A DNA stretch of 64,000 bases. It comes from Alphaproteobacteria bacterium. Its GTDB lineage: Bacteria; Pseudomonadota; Alphaproteobacteria; DSM-16000; Inquilinaceae. Below, piece by piece: positions 34,886 through 43,297 of this stretch; positions within the stretch are counted from its first letter, which is position 1, and each line of letters starts with the position of its first letter. The stretch lies in contig JANQGH010000100.1 in NCBI GenBank assembly GCA_028277405.1, positions 434,001-498,000 on the forward strand. The letters run 5' to 3'. The notes under the pieces were generated by a model. It was not told where the DNA came from. It ran no database searches and saw only the letters and a list, made by a program, of their open reading frames with translations. The position numbers were made by a program, and so were the translations under genes.

Positions 34886-36439
34886 TTATTGCACCGTCGC
34901 ATTCCACAGATAGACCTTCTCGTCGGGACGCGGGGTCCAGTCGATCCGGTTCGAGACGCCGTAGAAGTCCGGCTGGAAGTACATGTGCAGCCACGGGCCG
35001 TCATCGTAGAAGACCTGCAGCATCTCGTTGACGATCTCACGCACCTCTTCGTCGCTGTCAGCGGCCGAGATGTCGGCCCACCGGTCGAACCAGCGCGGAT
35101 CGTCCCAGTGGGTGTAGTTGGTGCCGCTGTCGACCCGCGCGAGGTCGGTCATGTCGTAAAGCGGCGACCACAGGGCACCGCCCGAGCCGATGAAGTACAG
35201 CGGGCCGACATTCCGCTCACGCACCAGCGGGATGTAGACGCTCGACCACTCCATGACATCCAGATCGACATCGAGGCCGACATCCGACAGGTACTGGGCG
35301 ATGGCCTGGACGACGTTGACGTCGTTCAGATACCGGCCCTGACCGGCCTGGAAACGGATCGGGAAGCGGATGCCGTTTTCGTCACGCGGCCAGCCGGCCT
35401 CGTCGAGCAGCTGTTCGGCCAGTGCCGGATCGTACGGATAGGGCTCGATGTCCGGATGCGCGTTCTGCGGGTTCACGATGCCCGTCATCCGCTCGCACTC
35501 GAAGTTCAAGAGCTGACGGCAGATGGTCGGCACGTCGACCGCATATTGCAGGGCGCGGCGGACGTCCGGGTCCTGGATCGCGTCACCGCCCGGCTGCTCG
35601 GCCATCGCATCGCTGAGGTTGAAGCCCACATACATGCGCCGCGTGCCCTGGATCGGGTTCACCTCGGCGGCACCAGAGGCATTGATGACATCCAACTGGT
35701 CGGGCGCGACGTTGGTGATGATGTCAACGTTGCCGGCCATCAATTCCGCCGCGCGGGTCGAGGCCTCGGGGATGATCCGAAACACGATCCGCTCAGTGCC
35801 GACATCCTCGGACACGGCCTCGAGCACGATTTCCGAACCGCGACGCCATTCCGCCACACGGTAGTGGCCGGACCCGATCGGGTTGCCCGCCGCCTCGTCC
35901 AGCGACATCGCGTCGTAGCTGTCCATGCAGTGGATCAGCACCTCGGCGATCAGGCCGAACGCGATCCGGTTCGGACGCTCGATGTTGATCTGGACCCGGT
36001 GCTCATCGAGCGCTTCCGCGCCCTGGAAGCCGATCGAGGAGAAGACGAAACCGGGTGTGTTGCCGGTGAATGCGTTCTCCGGGTCGGCGGCGCGGTTGAA
36101 AGTGTAGGCCACGTCTTCCGCCGTCAGCGGCTCGCCGTCGTGACAGGTCAGCCCTTCGTTCAGCGTGTAGATGTAGCCCAGGCCATCGTCGGTGACTTCC
36201 ATCGTATGGGCGAGATCGGGATTGTGCGATCCGTCGCCGCCCATCGAAAACAGCGTGCCGAAGACGTGCCGGGCGATGTTGGAGTTGTCGCGCGACGAGA
36301 TCGCCGACGGCTCCATGGTCGTGATATCGGCGCTCAGACCCACCACGATCGTGTCGTCGGCGGGCTGGGCGACTGCCGCTGTGCTGAGGGCAAGGGTGGC
36401 TGCCCCGGCAACAAGCAGTTGGTTCAGACGTTTTGGCAT
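34886..36439 (-). CDS. ABC transporter substrate-binding protein, family 5
   Basis: 517 residues with a signal peptide (hydrophobic 8-20, AVA-Q cleavage at 24/25). Family 5 markers include ITTMEPSAISSRDNSN near 37-52 and LTCHDGEPLTAEDVAYTFNRA. It should be the periplasmic receptor of the oligopeptide-type transporter at 37.6-41.9 kb. ATG 36439 is chosen for the signal peptide and the AGGAGAGAGGAA ribosome site; an open frame upstream lacks both. It lies 138 bases downstream of the GntR gene and ends at a strong terminator. Confidence 0.92.
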   Translation of the reverse strand: MPKRLNQLLVAGAATLALSTAAVAQPADDTIVVGLSADITTMEPSAISSRDNSNIARHVFGTLFSMGGDGSHNPDLAHTMEVTDDGLGYIYTLNEGLTCHDGEPLTAEDVAYTFNRAADPENAFTGNTPGFVFSSIGFQGAEALDEHRVQINIERPNRIAFGLIAEVLIHCMDSYDAMSLDEAAGNPIGSGHYRVAEWRRGSEIVLEAVSEDVGTERIVFRIIPEASTRAAELMAGNVDIITNVAPDQLDVINASGAAEVNPIQGTRRMYVGFNLSDAMAEQPGGDAIQDPDVRRALQYAVDVPTICRQLLNFECERMTGIVNPQNAHPDIEPYPYDPALAEQLLDEAGWPRDENGIRFPIRFQAGQGRYLNDVNVVQAIAQYLSDVGLDVDLDVMEWSSVYIPLVRERNVGPLYFIGSGGALWSPLYDMTDLARVDSGTNYTHWDDPRWFDRWADISAADSDEEVREIVNEMLQVFYDDGPWLHMYFQPDFYGVSNRIDWTPRPDEKVYLWNATVQ

Positions 36440-36577
36440 TCTTGTTCCTCTCTCCTGTCCTAATTGGATGCAGTTACCGAACCCGGTGAGGTGGCGATTC
36501 GTGATGTCTTTGTGCGGGTTTCGGCCGCGCCCCCGACACGTCCGGGCGCAAAGCGCCATATGTGCAACGGGCGGGGG

Positions 36578-37273
36578 TCACAGGTCTTGCGCGATGGAGG
36601 CCGGGTCGAAGGCCGCCAGAATTCGCGTGTGATCGGAAATGAGACGCACGGCCCGCTCGGCATCGCCGTCGGCAAGCGCGTCCACGATGGGCGGATGGTT
36701 TCCAGCAACCTCTCGCAGATTGTGTTCGTCCCGGTTGCGCAGGGCCATGATCTGGTGGATGCGCATATAGAGGTTTTTCCAGGACGCTAGCAGCAGGTCG
36801 TGGTCGGCCAGTTCGATGAGGCTGTGGTGGAACGCCTCGTCGCCGGCGACCAGCGCCTCGAAATCGTCGCGTTCGGCAGCCTCGATCATTTCGTCGCAAT
36901 GCTGGCGCAACTGATCCAGCGGCGCGCCGCTTGCGAGAATCCGGCGCACGGCCATAACCTCGAAAACCTCGCGCAGCGAGTAGGTTTCGGCAACCTCGCG
37001 CGCGGTCAGCGGCTTCACGCGCTTGCCCTTGTAGGCGATGGTTTCCACCAGACCGTCATTTTCGAGAATCTGGATCGCCTCGCGAATGGGCGCGCGCGAG
37101 ACGTTCATCTGATCGGCCAGCGCGGTTTCGACCAGGTCCGTGCCCGGCCGCAGCCGTCCGCTGAGGATGGCGGCGCGCAGACGGTCGGCCACCTGCACCC
37201 GCAACGGCAGGTTTTCAATCGGCGCGATGTCGGGCGCCACGGTTCGGGCCACGGCGGATTTGGCGCTCGTCAT
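36578..37273 (-). CDS. GntR-family transcriptional regulator, FCD type
   Basis: 231 residues. The winged helix (about 20-85) has LRPGTDLVETALADQMNVSR and APIREAIQILENDGLV, followed by the FCD domain with FHHSLIELADHD and NHPPIVDAL. ATG 37273 is chosen for the AAGGA site nine bases upstream; a second in-frame start at 37315 is weaker. It is transcribed between the transporter ATPase genes and the binding-protein gene. The TTGTCGACAA site upstream suggests self-control, with the same site repeated at 39.8 and 51.25 kb. Confidence 0.9.
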   Translation of the reverse strand: MTSAKSAVARTVAPDIAPIENLPLRVQVADRLRAAILSGRLRPGTDLVETALADQMNVSRAPIREAIQILENDGLVETIAYKGKRVKPLTAREVAETYSLREVFEVMAVRRILASGAPLDQLRQHCDEMIEAAERDDFEALVAGDEAFHHSLIELADHDLLLASWKNLYMRIHQIMALRNRDEHNLREVAGNHPPIVDALADGDAERAVRLISDHTRILAAFDPASIAQDL

Positions 37274-37624
37274 GGCGTCGGTCCTTTCAACTGCGAATGG
37301 CAACGGGTCCGGCACCGCGAAGGATCGGATGCGGTCCAGTCTGCGTGCTTGCTAAGGAACGCCGAGGGGGCCTGACAAGCGCAATCGACATGAACACGGT
37401 CGATTGAAAGCCGTCTGCACCAGTATTGCGTCTGTCCACGGCTGGGCGCCGCGTTGTGTGTTGTCGACAATACATAAGTGGACAATGGACACGGCAATTT
37501 GCCTTGTCAAGCGTCGTGGACCGCCGAGCACGCCGCGCCGCAAACCCGAAGGGCCTCGCCGATCGAGGCGCATGCCTACAACCGTGAAGAGGCCCTCCAG
37601 AGGACCAAAGCATCGGCCGATGGC
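37274..37624. promoter_or_regulatory. 351-base gap upstream of the GntR gene
   Basis: No gene is supported. The only clear structure is the promoter-operator unit at 37461-37510. The remainder, including the stretch just after the OppF-type stop at 37625, shows no terminator or repeat that I can defend. Confidence 0.5.
37461..37510 (-). promoter_or_regulatory. Promoter-operator unit 1: TTGTCGACAA with minus-strand TTGACA
   Basis: The perfect palindrome TTGTCGACAA occupies 37461-37470. On the minus strand TTGACA (37510-37505) is followed after 17 bases by CATTGT, a weak -10, and the palindrome then falls close to the expected transcription start. Binding there would block transcription of the GntR gene. 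Units 2 and 3 (39.8 and 51.25 kb) repeat the arrangement. Confidence 0.6.
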
Positions 37625-38590
37625 CTAGGTCGTGTGGATACAAGCGCTGAAATGCCCGTCGCCCACAGGACGCAACTCGGGCACCACTTTGGCGCATTCC
37701 GCCGTTGCCATCGGGCAACGCGTGCGGAAAACGCAGCCCGACGGCGGATCGATCGGGCTTGGAATATCGCCTTTCAGCACGGTGCGGCTGCGTCGGCGGC
37801 TGGGTTCCGGGATCGGCACCGCTGACAGAAGGGCCTTGGTGTAGGGATGGTTCGCGCGCGCATAGAGATCGGCGGCAGAGGCGATCTCCATGATCCGGCC
37901 CAGATACATCACCACGACCCGGTCGCAGATATGCTCGACCACGCTGAGATCGTGGGCGATGAACAGCATCGTCAGGTCGAGGTCGTTCTTCAGGTCTTCC
38001 AGAAGGTTGATGACCTGGGCCTGGATCGACACGTCCAGGGCGCTGACCGGTTCGTCGGCGACGATGAAGTCGGGCTGCACTGCCAGCGCGCGTGCGATGC
38101 CGATGCGTTGCCGCTGGCCGCCGGAGAATTCATGTGGATAGCGGTCCAGTTGATCCCGCGACATCCCGACCTTTTCCAACAGGGACAGCGCACGGTCCTC
38201 ATGCTCGGTAGGCGCGCCGATATTGTGCAGGCGCATCGGGTGGGTCAGCACCTGGCGCACCTTTTCGCGAGGGTTCAAGCTGGCGTACGGATCCTGAAAG
38301 ATGATCTGCATCCGCTTGCGATAGCGGCGCATCGTGGTCGCGTCGAGGCCCATGACATCCACGCCGTCGAACCGGACCGCGCCGCTGGTCGCGGGTGCCA
38401 GGCGCAGGATCGTGCGGCCAACCGTGGTCTTGCCCGACCCGCTTTCACCAACGAGACCGACGACCTCGCCGGCGCGGATATCGAACGACACATCGCTGAC
38501 GGCCTTAACGGTGTTGACCACGCGCTGCAGGATGCCGCCCTTGATCGGGAAGAACTTGCTCAGCCGGTCGATTTCGACGAGCGGGGACAT
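37625..38590 (-). CDS. ABC transporter ATPase, OppF/DppF type
   Basis: 321 residues. Walker A GESGSGKTT is near residue 48, the signature FSGGQRQRIGIARAL near 155, Walker B FIVADEPVSALD near 176, and the C-terminal GCVFRTRCP near 290. ATG 38590 overlaps the stop of the OppD-type gene (TGATG); a GTG one codon upstream is possible. It forms the ATPase pair with the preceding gene and serves the permeases encoded divergently. Confidence 0.92.
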   Translation of the reverse strand: MSPLVEIDRLSKFFPIKGGILQRVVNTVKAVSDVSFDIRAGEVVGLVGESGSGKTTVGRTILRLAPATSGAVRFDGVDVMGLDATTMRRYRKRMQIIFQDPYASLNPREKVRQVLTHPMRLHNIGAPTEHEDRALSLLEKVGMSRDQLDRYPHEFSGGQRQRIGIARALAVQPDFIVADEPVSALDVSIQAQVINLLEDLKNDLDLTMLFIAHDLSVVEHICDRVVVMYLGRIMEIASAADLYARANHPYTKALLSAVPIPEPSRRRSRTVLKGDIPSPIDPPSGCVFRTRCPMATAECAKVVPELRPVGDGHFSACIHTT

Positions 38591-39633
38591 CACGCGGTCT
38601 CCCTGGCATGGTCAGCGAGCGACAGTTCGCGCCAGCGCAGGCACCGGATCATATGGCCGGCGCCCGCATCCTCCAGACTTGGCGCGGTCGCGCTGCAGGC
38701 CTCGGTTGCAAAACCGCAGCGTGGATGGAACCGGCAGCCGCTCGGCAGAGCCGTCAACGTGGGAACGATGCCCGGGATCGCCTCCAAACGCTTTTTGTTG
38801 ACTGACGCGCCGAGCCGCGGGATCGAATTCATCAGGCCGGCGGTGTAGGGCATTTTCGGATTACGGAAGATCTCGTCGACACCCGCCGTTTCAACGACTT
38901 GTGCGGCATACATCACCACGACCCGGTCCGCCATCTCGGCCACGACGCCCAGATCATGGGTGATGAAGATGATCGCCATGCCCAGCTTGTCTTGCAGGTC
39001 CTTCATCAGTTCCAGCATCTGCGCCTGGATCGTCACGTCGAGCGCCGTGGTCGGTTCGTCGGCGATCAGGATGCGTGGCTCGCAGGCCAGCGCCATGGCG
39101 ATCATGGCCCGCTGGCGCATGCCGCCCGACATCTCGTGCGGATAGTTGTCGACCCGCCGCTTCGGCTCCGGAATGCCGACGAGATCCAGCATCTCGATCG
39201 CACGGGCCCGTGCCTTGGACTTGCCGACCGACCGGTGCCGCATCACCATCTCGGCGATCTGCTGCCCGACCGTGTGGACCGGATTGAGGCTGGTCATCGG
39301 CTCTTGAAAGATCATGCCGATATCGCGGCCGCGAATGTCCCGCATCTCTGCGTCGCTGACCCGCGTGATCTCGCGCCCCATCAGCTTGATGCTTCCCGCA
39401 CTTATGCGACCCACATCCTTTGGCAGCAGGCGCATGATCGACAGGCTGGTGACCGACTTGCCCGATCCGCTCTCGCCGACGATGGCAAGCGTCTCGCCAG
39501 CATTGACGTCGAAGCTGACCCCGTCAACGGCGCGAACCGACTGTTTCAGGGAAAGGTCGAACGTCGTCTGCAGGTCGCGGACCTCTAGAACCGGCGCCGC
39601 GGAGCCCTGCTCGGTCTTCGAAGACACCGTCAC
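38590..39633 (-). CDS. ABC transporter ATPase, OppD/DppD type
   Basis: 347 residues from the chosen GTG 39633. Walker A GESGSGKS is near residue 54, the signature MSGGMRQRAMIAMALA near 169, Walker B ILIADEPTTALD near 189, and GCRFHPRCGF at the C-terminus. A longer start at ATG 39678 adds 15 arginine/alanine-rich residues without a ribosome site, and GTG 39627 is also possible. It is first in the minus-strand operon, downstream of promoter-operator unit 2. Confidence 0.9.
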   Translation of the reverse strand: MTVSSKTEQGSAAPVLEVRDLQTTFDLSLKQSVRAVDGVSFDVNAGETLAIVGESGSGKSVTSLSIMRLLPKDVGRISAGSIKLMGREITRVSDAEMRDIRGRDIGMIFQEPMTSLNPVHTVGQQIAEMVMRHRSVGKSKARARAIEMLDLVGIPEPKRRVDNYPHEMSGGMRQRAMIAMALACEPRILIADEPTTALDVTIQAQMLELMKDLQDKLGMAIIFITHDLGVVAEMADRVVVMYAAQVVETAGVDEIFRNPKMPYTAGLMNSIPRLGASVNKKRLEAIPGIVPTLTALPSGCRFHPRCGFATEACSATAPSLEDAGAGHMIRCLRWRELSLADHARETA

Positions 39634-39985
39634 GCCCCGCCACCGTGCGGTCGCTCTCCGCGATGTCGCAGCGCGCATCTATGCATCAAGACAGGCCCAG
39701 ATTTTACACACGGTCGTCATTCCCATGTCCCAGCCCACGCCCCGGACCGGCTAGGACGCTTCCACGCTTGACGTCTCCGGGGATCGCGTGATTGAGTTGT
39801 TCAACAGTCGACAATCTGGAATCTACCTTTGGAGAATGGAGAATTGGTTGTCAAGTAGTCCCCTGACGACGGCGCGACGCATTTCGGATTCGGGCGATGA
39901 CTGACGCGAAACGCGGCGGTGATGCCTATCGCATTGGCGGTTGCCGCTTCGTGGCGCTGGCGGCGCGGGGCGTAGGGTTCGACTG
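39634..39985. promoter_or_regulatory. 352-base divergent control region of the second oligopeptide transporter
   Basis: It separates the ATPase genes (minus) from the permease genes (plus). Besides promoter-operator unit 2 at 39804-39854 it contains TGTTCAACA at 39798-39806, overlapping the operator. No coding sequence is supported. Confidence 0.55.
39804..39854 (-). promoter_or_regulatory. Promoter-operator unit 2: ACAGTCGACAAT with minus-strand TTGACA
   Basis: The GTCGAC core is at 39807-39812 with a good right half (CAAT) and a weaker left half (ACA). The minus-strand TTGACA at 39854-39849 lies 39.5 bases from the palindrome centre, exactly as in unit 1. The 17-base-spaced -10 (CAAAGG) is poor. 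It should control the OppD/OppF operon and perhaps the divergent permeases. Confidence 0.5.
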
Positions 39986-40960
39986 ATGTGGACATTTCTC
40001 GCCCGCCGCCTGATGCAGAGCGTCGTGGTTGTCATCGGCGTAACGCTGATCAGCTTCATCTCGCTGCAGATCGGCGGCGATCCGACCTACCTTTTCGTGT
40101 CGGAAAGCGCGAGCACCGAGGAAATCGAGACTGTGCGGGCAAGGCTTGGCTTCGACCGGCCTTTGCACGTTCAGTATCTCAGCTACGTCTGGAACGTCCT
40201 GCACGGCGATTTCGGTGTCTCGCTGAGTTATGGGCAACCCGCCATGCAAATCGTGCTGGAAGCGATGCCGGCGACGATCGAACTAACGATCGTCTCCCTC
40301 GTTTTCGCGATCGGCCTGTCCATACCGCTGGGCATCTATGCTGCGCTGCGCCGCGGCAAGCCCGCCGATGGCGGCATCATGACACTTGCGATGCTGGGCC
40401 AATCGATCCCCAATTTCTGGATGGGGATCATGATGATCATGTTCTTCGGGCTCTACTGGCGCTGGTTCCCGATCTCAGGACACGTCCCGTTTCTCGAGCC
40501 GCTGTTCGAGGGTGATTTCTCGACCGCCTTCAGGAACCTGCCCCAGTCGCTTTACTACATGATCATGCCGGCGATCGCGATCGGGACTTACACACTGGCA
40601 CGAAACGCCAGGCTTGTCCGGTCATCGATGCTTGAGGTCTTGCAGCAGGACTATGTTCGCACCGCGCGGTCGAAGGGCATTTCCGAACGGCGGGTGATCG
40701 TCAATCATGCCTTGAGAAACGCATGGCTTCCGGTGGTCACGATGATCGGGCTTGAGTTCGGCTTCGTGCTTGGCGGCGTGGTCGTGGTCGAGACCGTGTT
40801 CTCATACCCCGGTATCGGGCGGCTCGCATTCAACGCGATCAACCAGCGTGATATCCCGGTGGTTCAGGCCTCGGTCATTTTGATCGCGATGATCTTCATT
40901 TTTTTGAACCTAATCGTCGATTTGATCTACGCGCGGCTTGATCCGCGCGTGAAGTATTAG
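39986..40960 (+). CDS. ABC transporter permease, OppB/DppB type
   Basis: 324 residues. TM1 is at about 9-29 (SVVVVIGVTLISFISLQIGGD), then the conserved ARLGFDRPLHVQYLSYVWNVLHGDFG split and further segments. The EAA loop is DYVRTARSKGISERRVIVNH near 220-239, followed by ETVFSYPGIGRLAFNAI. ATG 39986 is chosen; upstream codons are arginine-rich and unlike the family. It lies 16 bases before the second permease gene. Confidence 0.92.
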   Translation: MWTFLARRLMQSVVVVIGVTLISFISLQIGGDPTYLFVSESASTEEIETVRARLGFDRPLHVQYLSYVWNVLHGDFGVSLSYGQPAMQIVLEAMPATIELTIVSLVFAIGLSIPLGIYAALRRGKPADGGIMTLAMLGQSIPNFWMGIMMIMFFGLYWRWFPISGHVPFLEPLFEGDFSTAFRNLPQSLYYMIMPAIAIGTYTLARNARLVRSSMLEVLQQDYVRTARSKGISERRVIVNHALRNAWLPVVTMIGLEFGFVLGGVVVVETVFSYPGIGRLAFNAINQRDIPVVQASVILIAMIFIFLNLIVDLIYARLDPRVKY

Positions 40961-40976
40961 TGGAAGGTGTCGGCTC

Positions 40977-41912
40977 ATGACTGAAACCACGACCGACACC
41001 CCCAACGTCGCTCGCGCCCAGAGCAACGGTGGACTCTCTCATCGCCGGCGGGAGTTTCGCCGCGCGGTCCAGAGCATGATCGCAAGTCGGTGGGCACTCT
41101 TGGGAATGCTGATCCTTGTCGTCGTGACGCTTGTCGCGATCTTCGGGCCTTGGCTCTCTCCGTTTGATCCGAACCGGCAAAACCTCATCATGCGCCTGCT
41201 TCCGCCCGGATCGCCCGGCCCGGGAGATCAGACCTATTGGCTCGGCTCGGACCAGCTGGGCCGGGATGTGCTGTCACGCCTGCTTTATGGTGCGCGGGTC
41301 TCGCTCTTGGTCGGTTTCGCGGCAATCGCGGTTGGTGGGACGCTTGGGGTGATTGCCGGCCTCGTCTCGGGCTATTTCGGTGGCTGGGTCGACGATGTCT
41401 TCATGCGGCTCGGTGACATCCAGTTGGCGTTCCCGTTCATCCTGCTGGCCATCATGTTCCTCGTTGTGCTTGGGCCGGGGCTTGTGAACATGATCCTCGT
41501 TTTGGGTATCGGCCAATGGGTGACCTACGCGCGGATCGTGCGTGCGCAGACCCTGGCACTGCGGGAGAAGGAGTATGTCGAGGCGGCCCGCGCGACAGGC
41601 GACCGCACGCCATCGATCCTGTTCCGCACCATCCTGCCCAACATCATGGCGCCGCTCACCGTGATCGCGTCGTTCAACGTGGCCAGCGTCATCCTGTCGG
41701 AGGCTGCACTATCATTCCTGGGGCTGGGGGTTCCCCCCGACGTGCCGACATGGGGCAGCATGCTGTCGGAAAGCCGGGATCACCTTTTGTCGAACAAGTG
41801 GTGGATGGCGGTGTTCCCCGGCCTTGCCATCGTTTTCACGGTGCTGGCCTTCAACATCATCGGCGACTGGCTGCGCGACTTCCTCGACCCGAGGCTGAAA
41901 GAGAACCATTAG
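40977..41912 (+). CDS. ABC transporter permease, OppC/DppC type
   Basis: 311 residues of normal DppC length. A 35-residue cytoplasmic leader precedes TM1 (WALLGMLILVVVTLVAIFGP), then YWLGSDQLGRDVLSRLLYG near 86-104, and the EAA loop EYVEAARATGDRTPSILFR near 199-217. Its stop shares TTAG with the convergent hydantoinase gene. With the OppB partner it forms the membrane part of the second oligopeptide-type system. Confidence 0.92.
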   Translation: MTETTTDTPNVARAQSNGGLSHRRREFRRAVQSMIASRWALLGMLILVVVTLVAIFGPWLSPFDPNRQNLIMRLLPPGSPGPGDQTYWLGSDQLGRDVLSRLLYGARVSLLVGFAAIAVGGTLGVIAGLVSGYFGGWVDDVFMRLGDIQLAFPFILLAIMFLVVLGPGLVNMILVLGIGQWVTYARIVRAQTLALREKEYVEAARATGDRTPSILFRTILPNIMAPLTVIASFNVASVILSEAALSFLGLGVPPDVPTWGSMLSESRDHLLSNKWWMAVFPGLAIVFTVLAFNIIGDWLRDFLDPRLKENH

Positions 41913-43297
41913 GCGGTGTCGAGAGGCGTGACGTAACGGCCACGTCCCGGCTCTCCGACCACCGCCCCGTCGGCGAAGACCGTGCGGCCGGCCAGCAGCG
42001 TCCGGACCACCTTGCCGCGGAACCGGCGTCCTTCGTAAAGGTGCGCCACCTCCCGCGCGTGGGTGTGCAGCGTGTCCTTCGATATGACCGTCTCGGCGTT
42101 CAGATCGACGATGGCGACATCGGCGGCGCTGCCTGGCAACAAAGCGCCCTTCCACGGGTAGATGCCGTAGCGTTTTGCCCCGTTGGCGCAGATCAGGTCG
42201 TGCGCCCGGCGCAGGCTCACGCGGCCGGTCGCGACCGCGTCCATCATCGACGGCAGCAGGGTCTCGATGCCCGGCACGCCCGGCGGTGCGCCCGGGAAGT
42301 TGCCCTCGGCCGCCTGCTTTTCGGCCTTGGCAAACGGCGCGTGATCGGTCGTGACATAGTTGATCACGCCGTCAGCGATGGCCTGCCACAGGGCATCCTG
42401 GTCGGCCTGGAACCGGATCGGCGGGTTCACCTTGCCGTAGACGCCGGCGCGCGCGACATCCGCCTCCGTGGCGAACAGGTATTGCGGGCAGGATTCGGCG
42501 GTGAAGTCCGAGGTGCCTTGCATCCCGCGGATCACGGCCACGGTTTCCGCCGACGTCACATGGGCGATGTGCAGCTTCGCGCCGGCTTCCACGTTCATGG
42601 TCAGCAGCTTCGCCACCGCGACCGCCTCGCAGACCGCCGGACGCGAGAGGTTATGCGTCGCGGCATCGGCGGGGTCGAGCGCCTTTGCCAAGGTCCCGAA
42701 GTGCCGCAGCAACTCCGCGCTTTCGGCGTGCGTGACGACAGGTCGGCTGGTATCGGCAAGCAGTTGCAGGGCGCGCAGCTGGTCCGCCTCGTCAGGGAAC
42801 GCCAGCCCGTCGAACTCGTCCGCCCGGCCCGGCGGTGACTCCGTGGTGAAGATCTTCCAGGCGATGCAGCCCAGATCGACCATGCGGTCGCGGCTGGCTT
42901 CGGTCAGGTCACCCGGCGCGGCATAGAGCGCAAAGTCAACAACGGCGTGTTCTGCGAAATGATCGCGGCGGCGCTCCAGCTCCTCGGGCGTTGAGCAGCA
43001 GGGTTTCGCGATCGGCATCTCGAAGATCGTGGTAACGCCGCCGGCGGCCGCAGCACGGGTCTCGCTCTCGACGGTACCGCGTTCCGGATAGGACGGTGCG
43101 CGCACATGGAAATGGATGTCGACGATCCCAGGCAACACAACATGCTTGCTCGCATCCTGCGTATCGGCGGCGTCCGGCGCCGTGCCGGGGTCATAGATGC
43201 CGGCAACGCGGCCATCCTTGATCCCGAGATCGACCCGGGCGAGCCCGTCGGGCAGCAATACTTCGCCACCCGCAATCAACGTGTCGAGCGTTGTCAT
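41909..43297 (-). CDS. Cyclic amidohydrolase (dihydroorotase/hydantoinase/allantoinase family)
   Basis: 462 residues. Binuclear metal-site residues are visible: His62 and His64 (DIHFHVRAP), the carboxylated lysine Lys148 (CIAWKIFTT), histidines in VTHAES and IAHVTS, and aspartate in TTDHAPF. The family opens cyclic amides such as hydantoins, dihydropyrimidines or allantoin. ATG 43297 overlaps the preceding stop (ATGA). It is the last gene of the eight-gene operon; the specific ring is not known. Confidence 0.86.
   Translation of the reverse strand: MTTLDTLIAGGEVLLPDGLARVDLGIKDGRVAGIYDPGTAPDAADTQDASKHVVLPGIVDIHFHVRAPSYPERGTVESETRAAAAGGVTTIFEMPIAKPCCSTPEELERRRDHFAEHAVVDFALYAAPGDLTEASRDRMVDLGCIAWKIFTTESPPGRADEFDGLAFPDEADQLRALQLLADTSRPVVTHAESAELLRHFGTLAKALDPADAATHNLSRPAVCEAVAVAKLLTMNVEAGAKLHIAHVTSAETVAVIRGMQGTSDFTAESCPQYLFATEADVARAGVYGKVNPPIRFQADQDALWQAIADGVINYVTTDHAPFAKAEKQAAEGNFPGAPPGVPGIETLLPSMMDAVATGRVSLRRAHDLICANGAKRYGIYPWKGALLPGSAADVAIVDLNAETVISKDTLHTHAREVAHLYEGRRFRGKVVRTLLAGRTVFADGAVVGEPGRGRYVTPLDTA

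Noticed and set aside
36545..36557. GGCGC-AAA-GCGCC hairpin after the GntR gene
   Set aside because: The stem is short, GC-only and has no T run, so a terminator call is not justified.
37287..37825. Open frames on both strands across the gap before the GntR gene
   Set aside because: They have arginine-rich composition, no ribosome sites and no family signal, and they overlap the promoter-operator unit.
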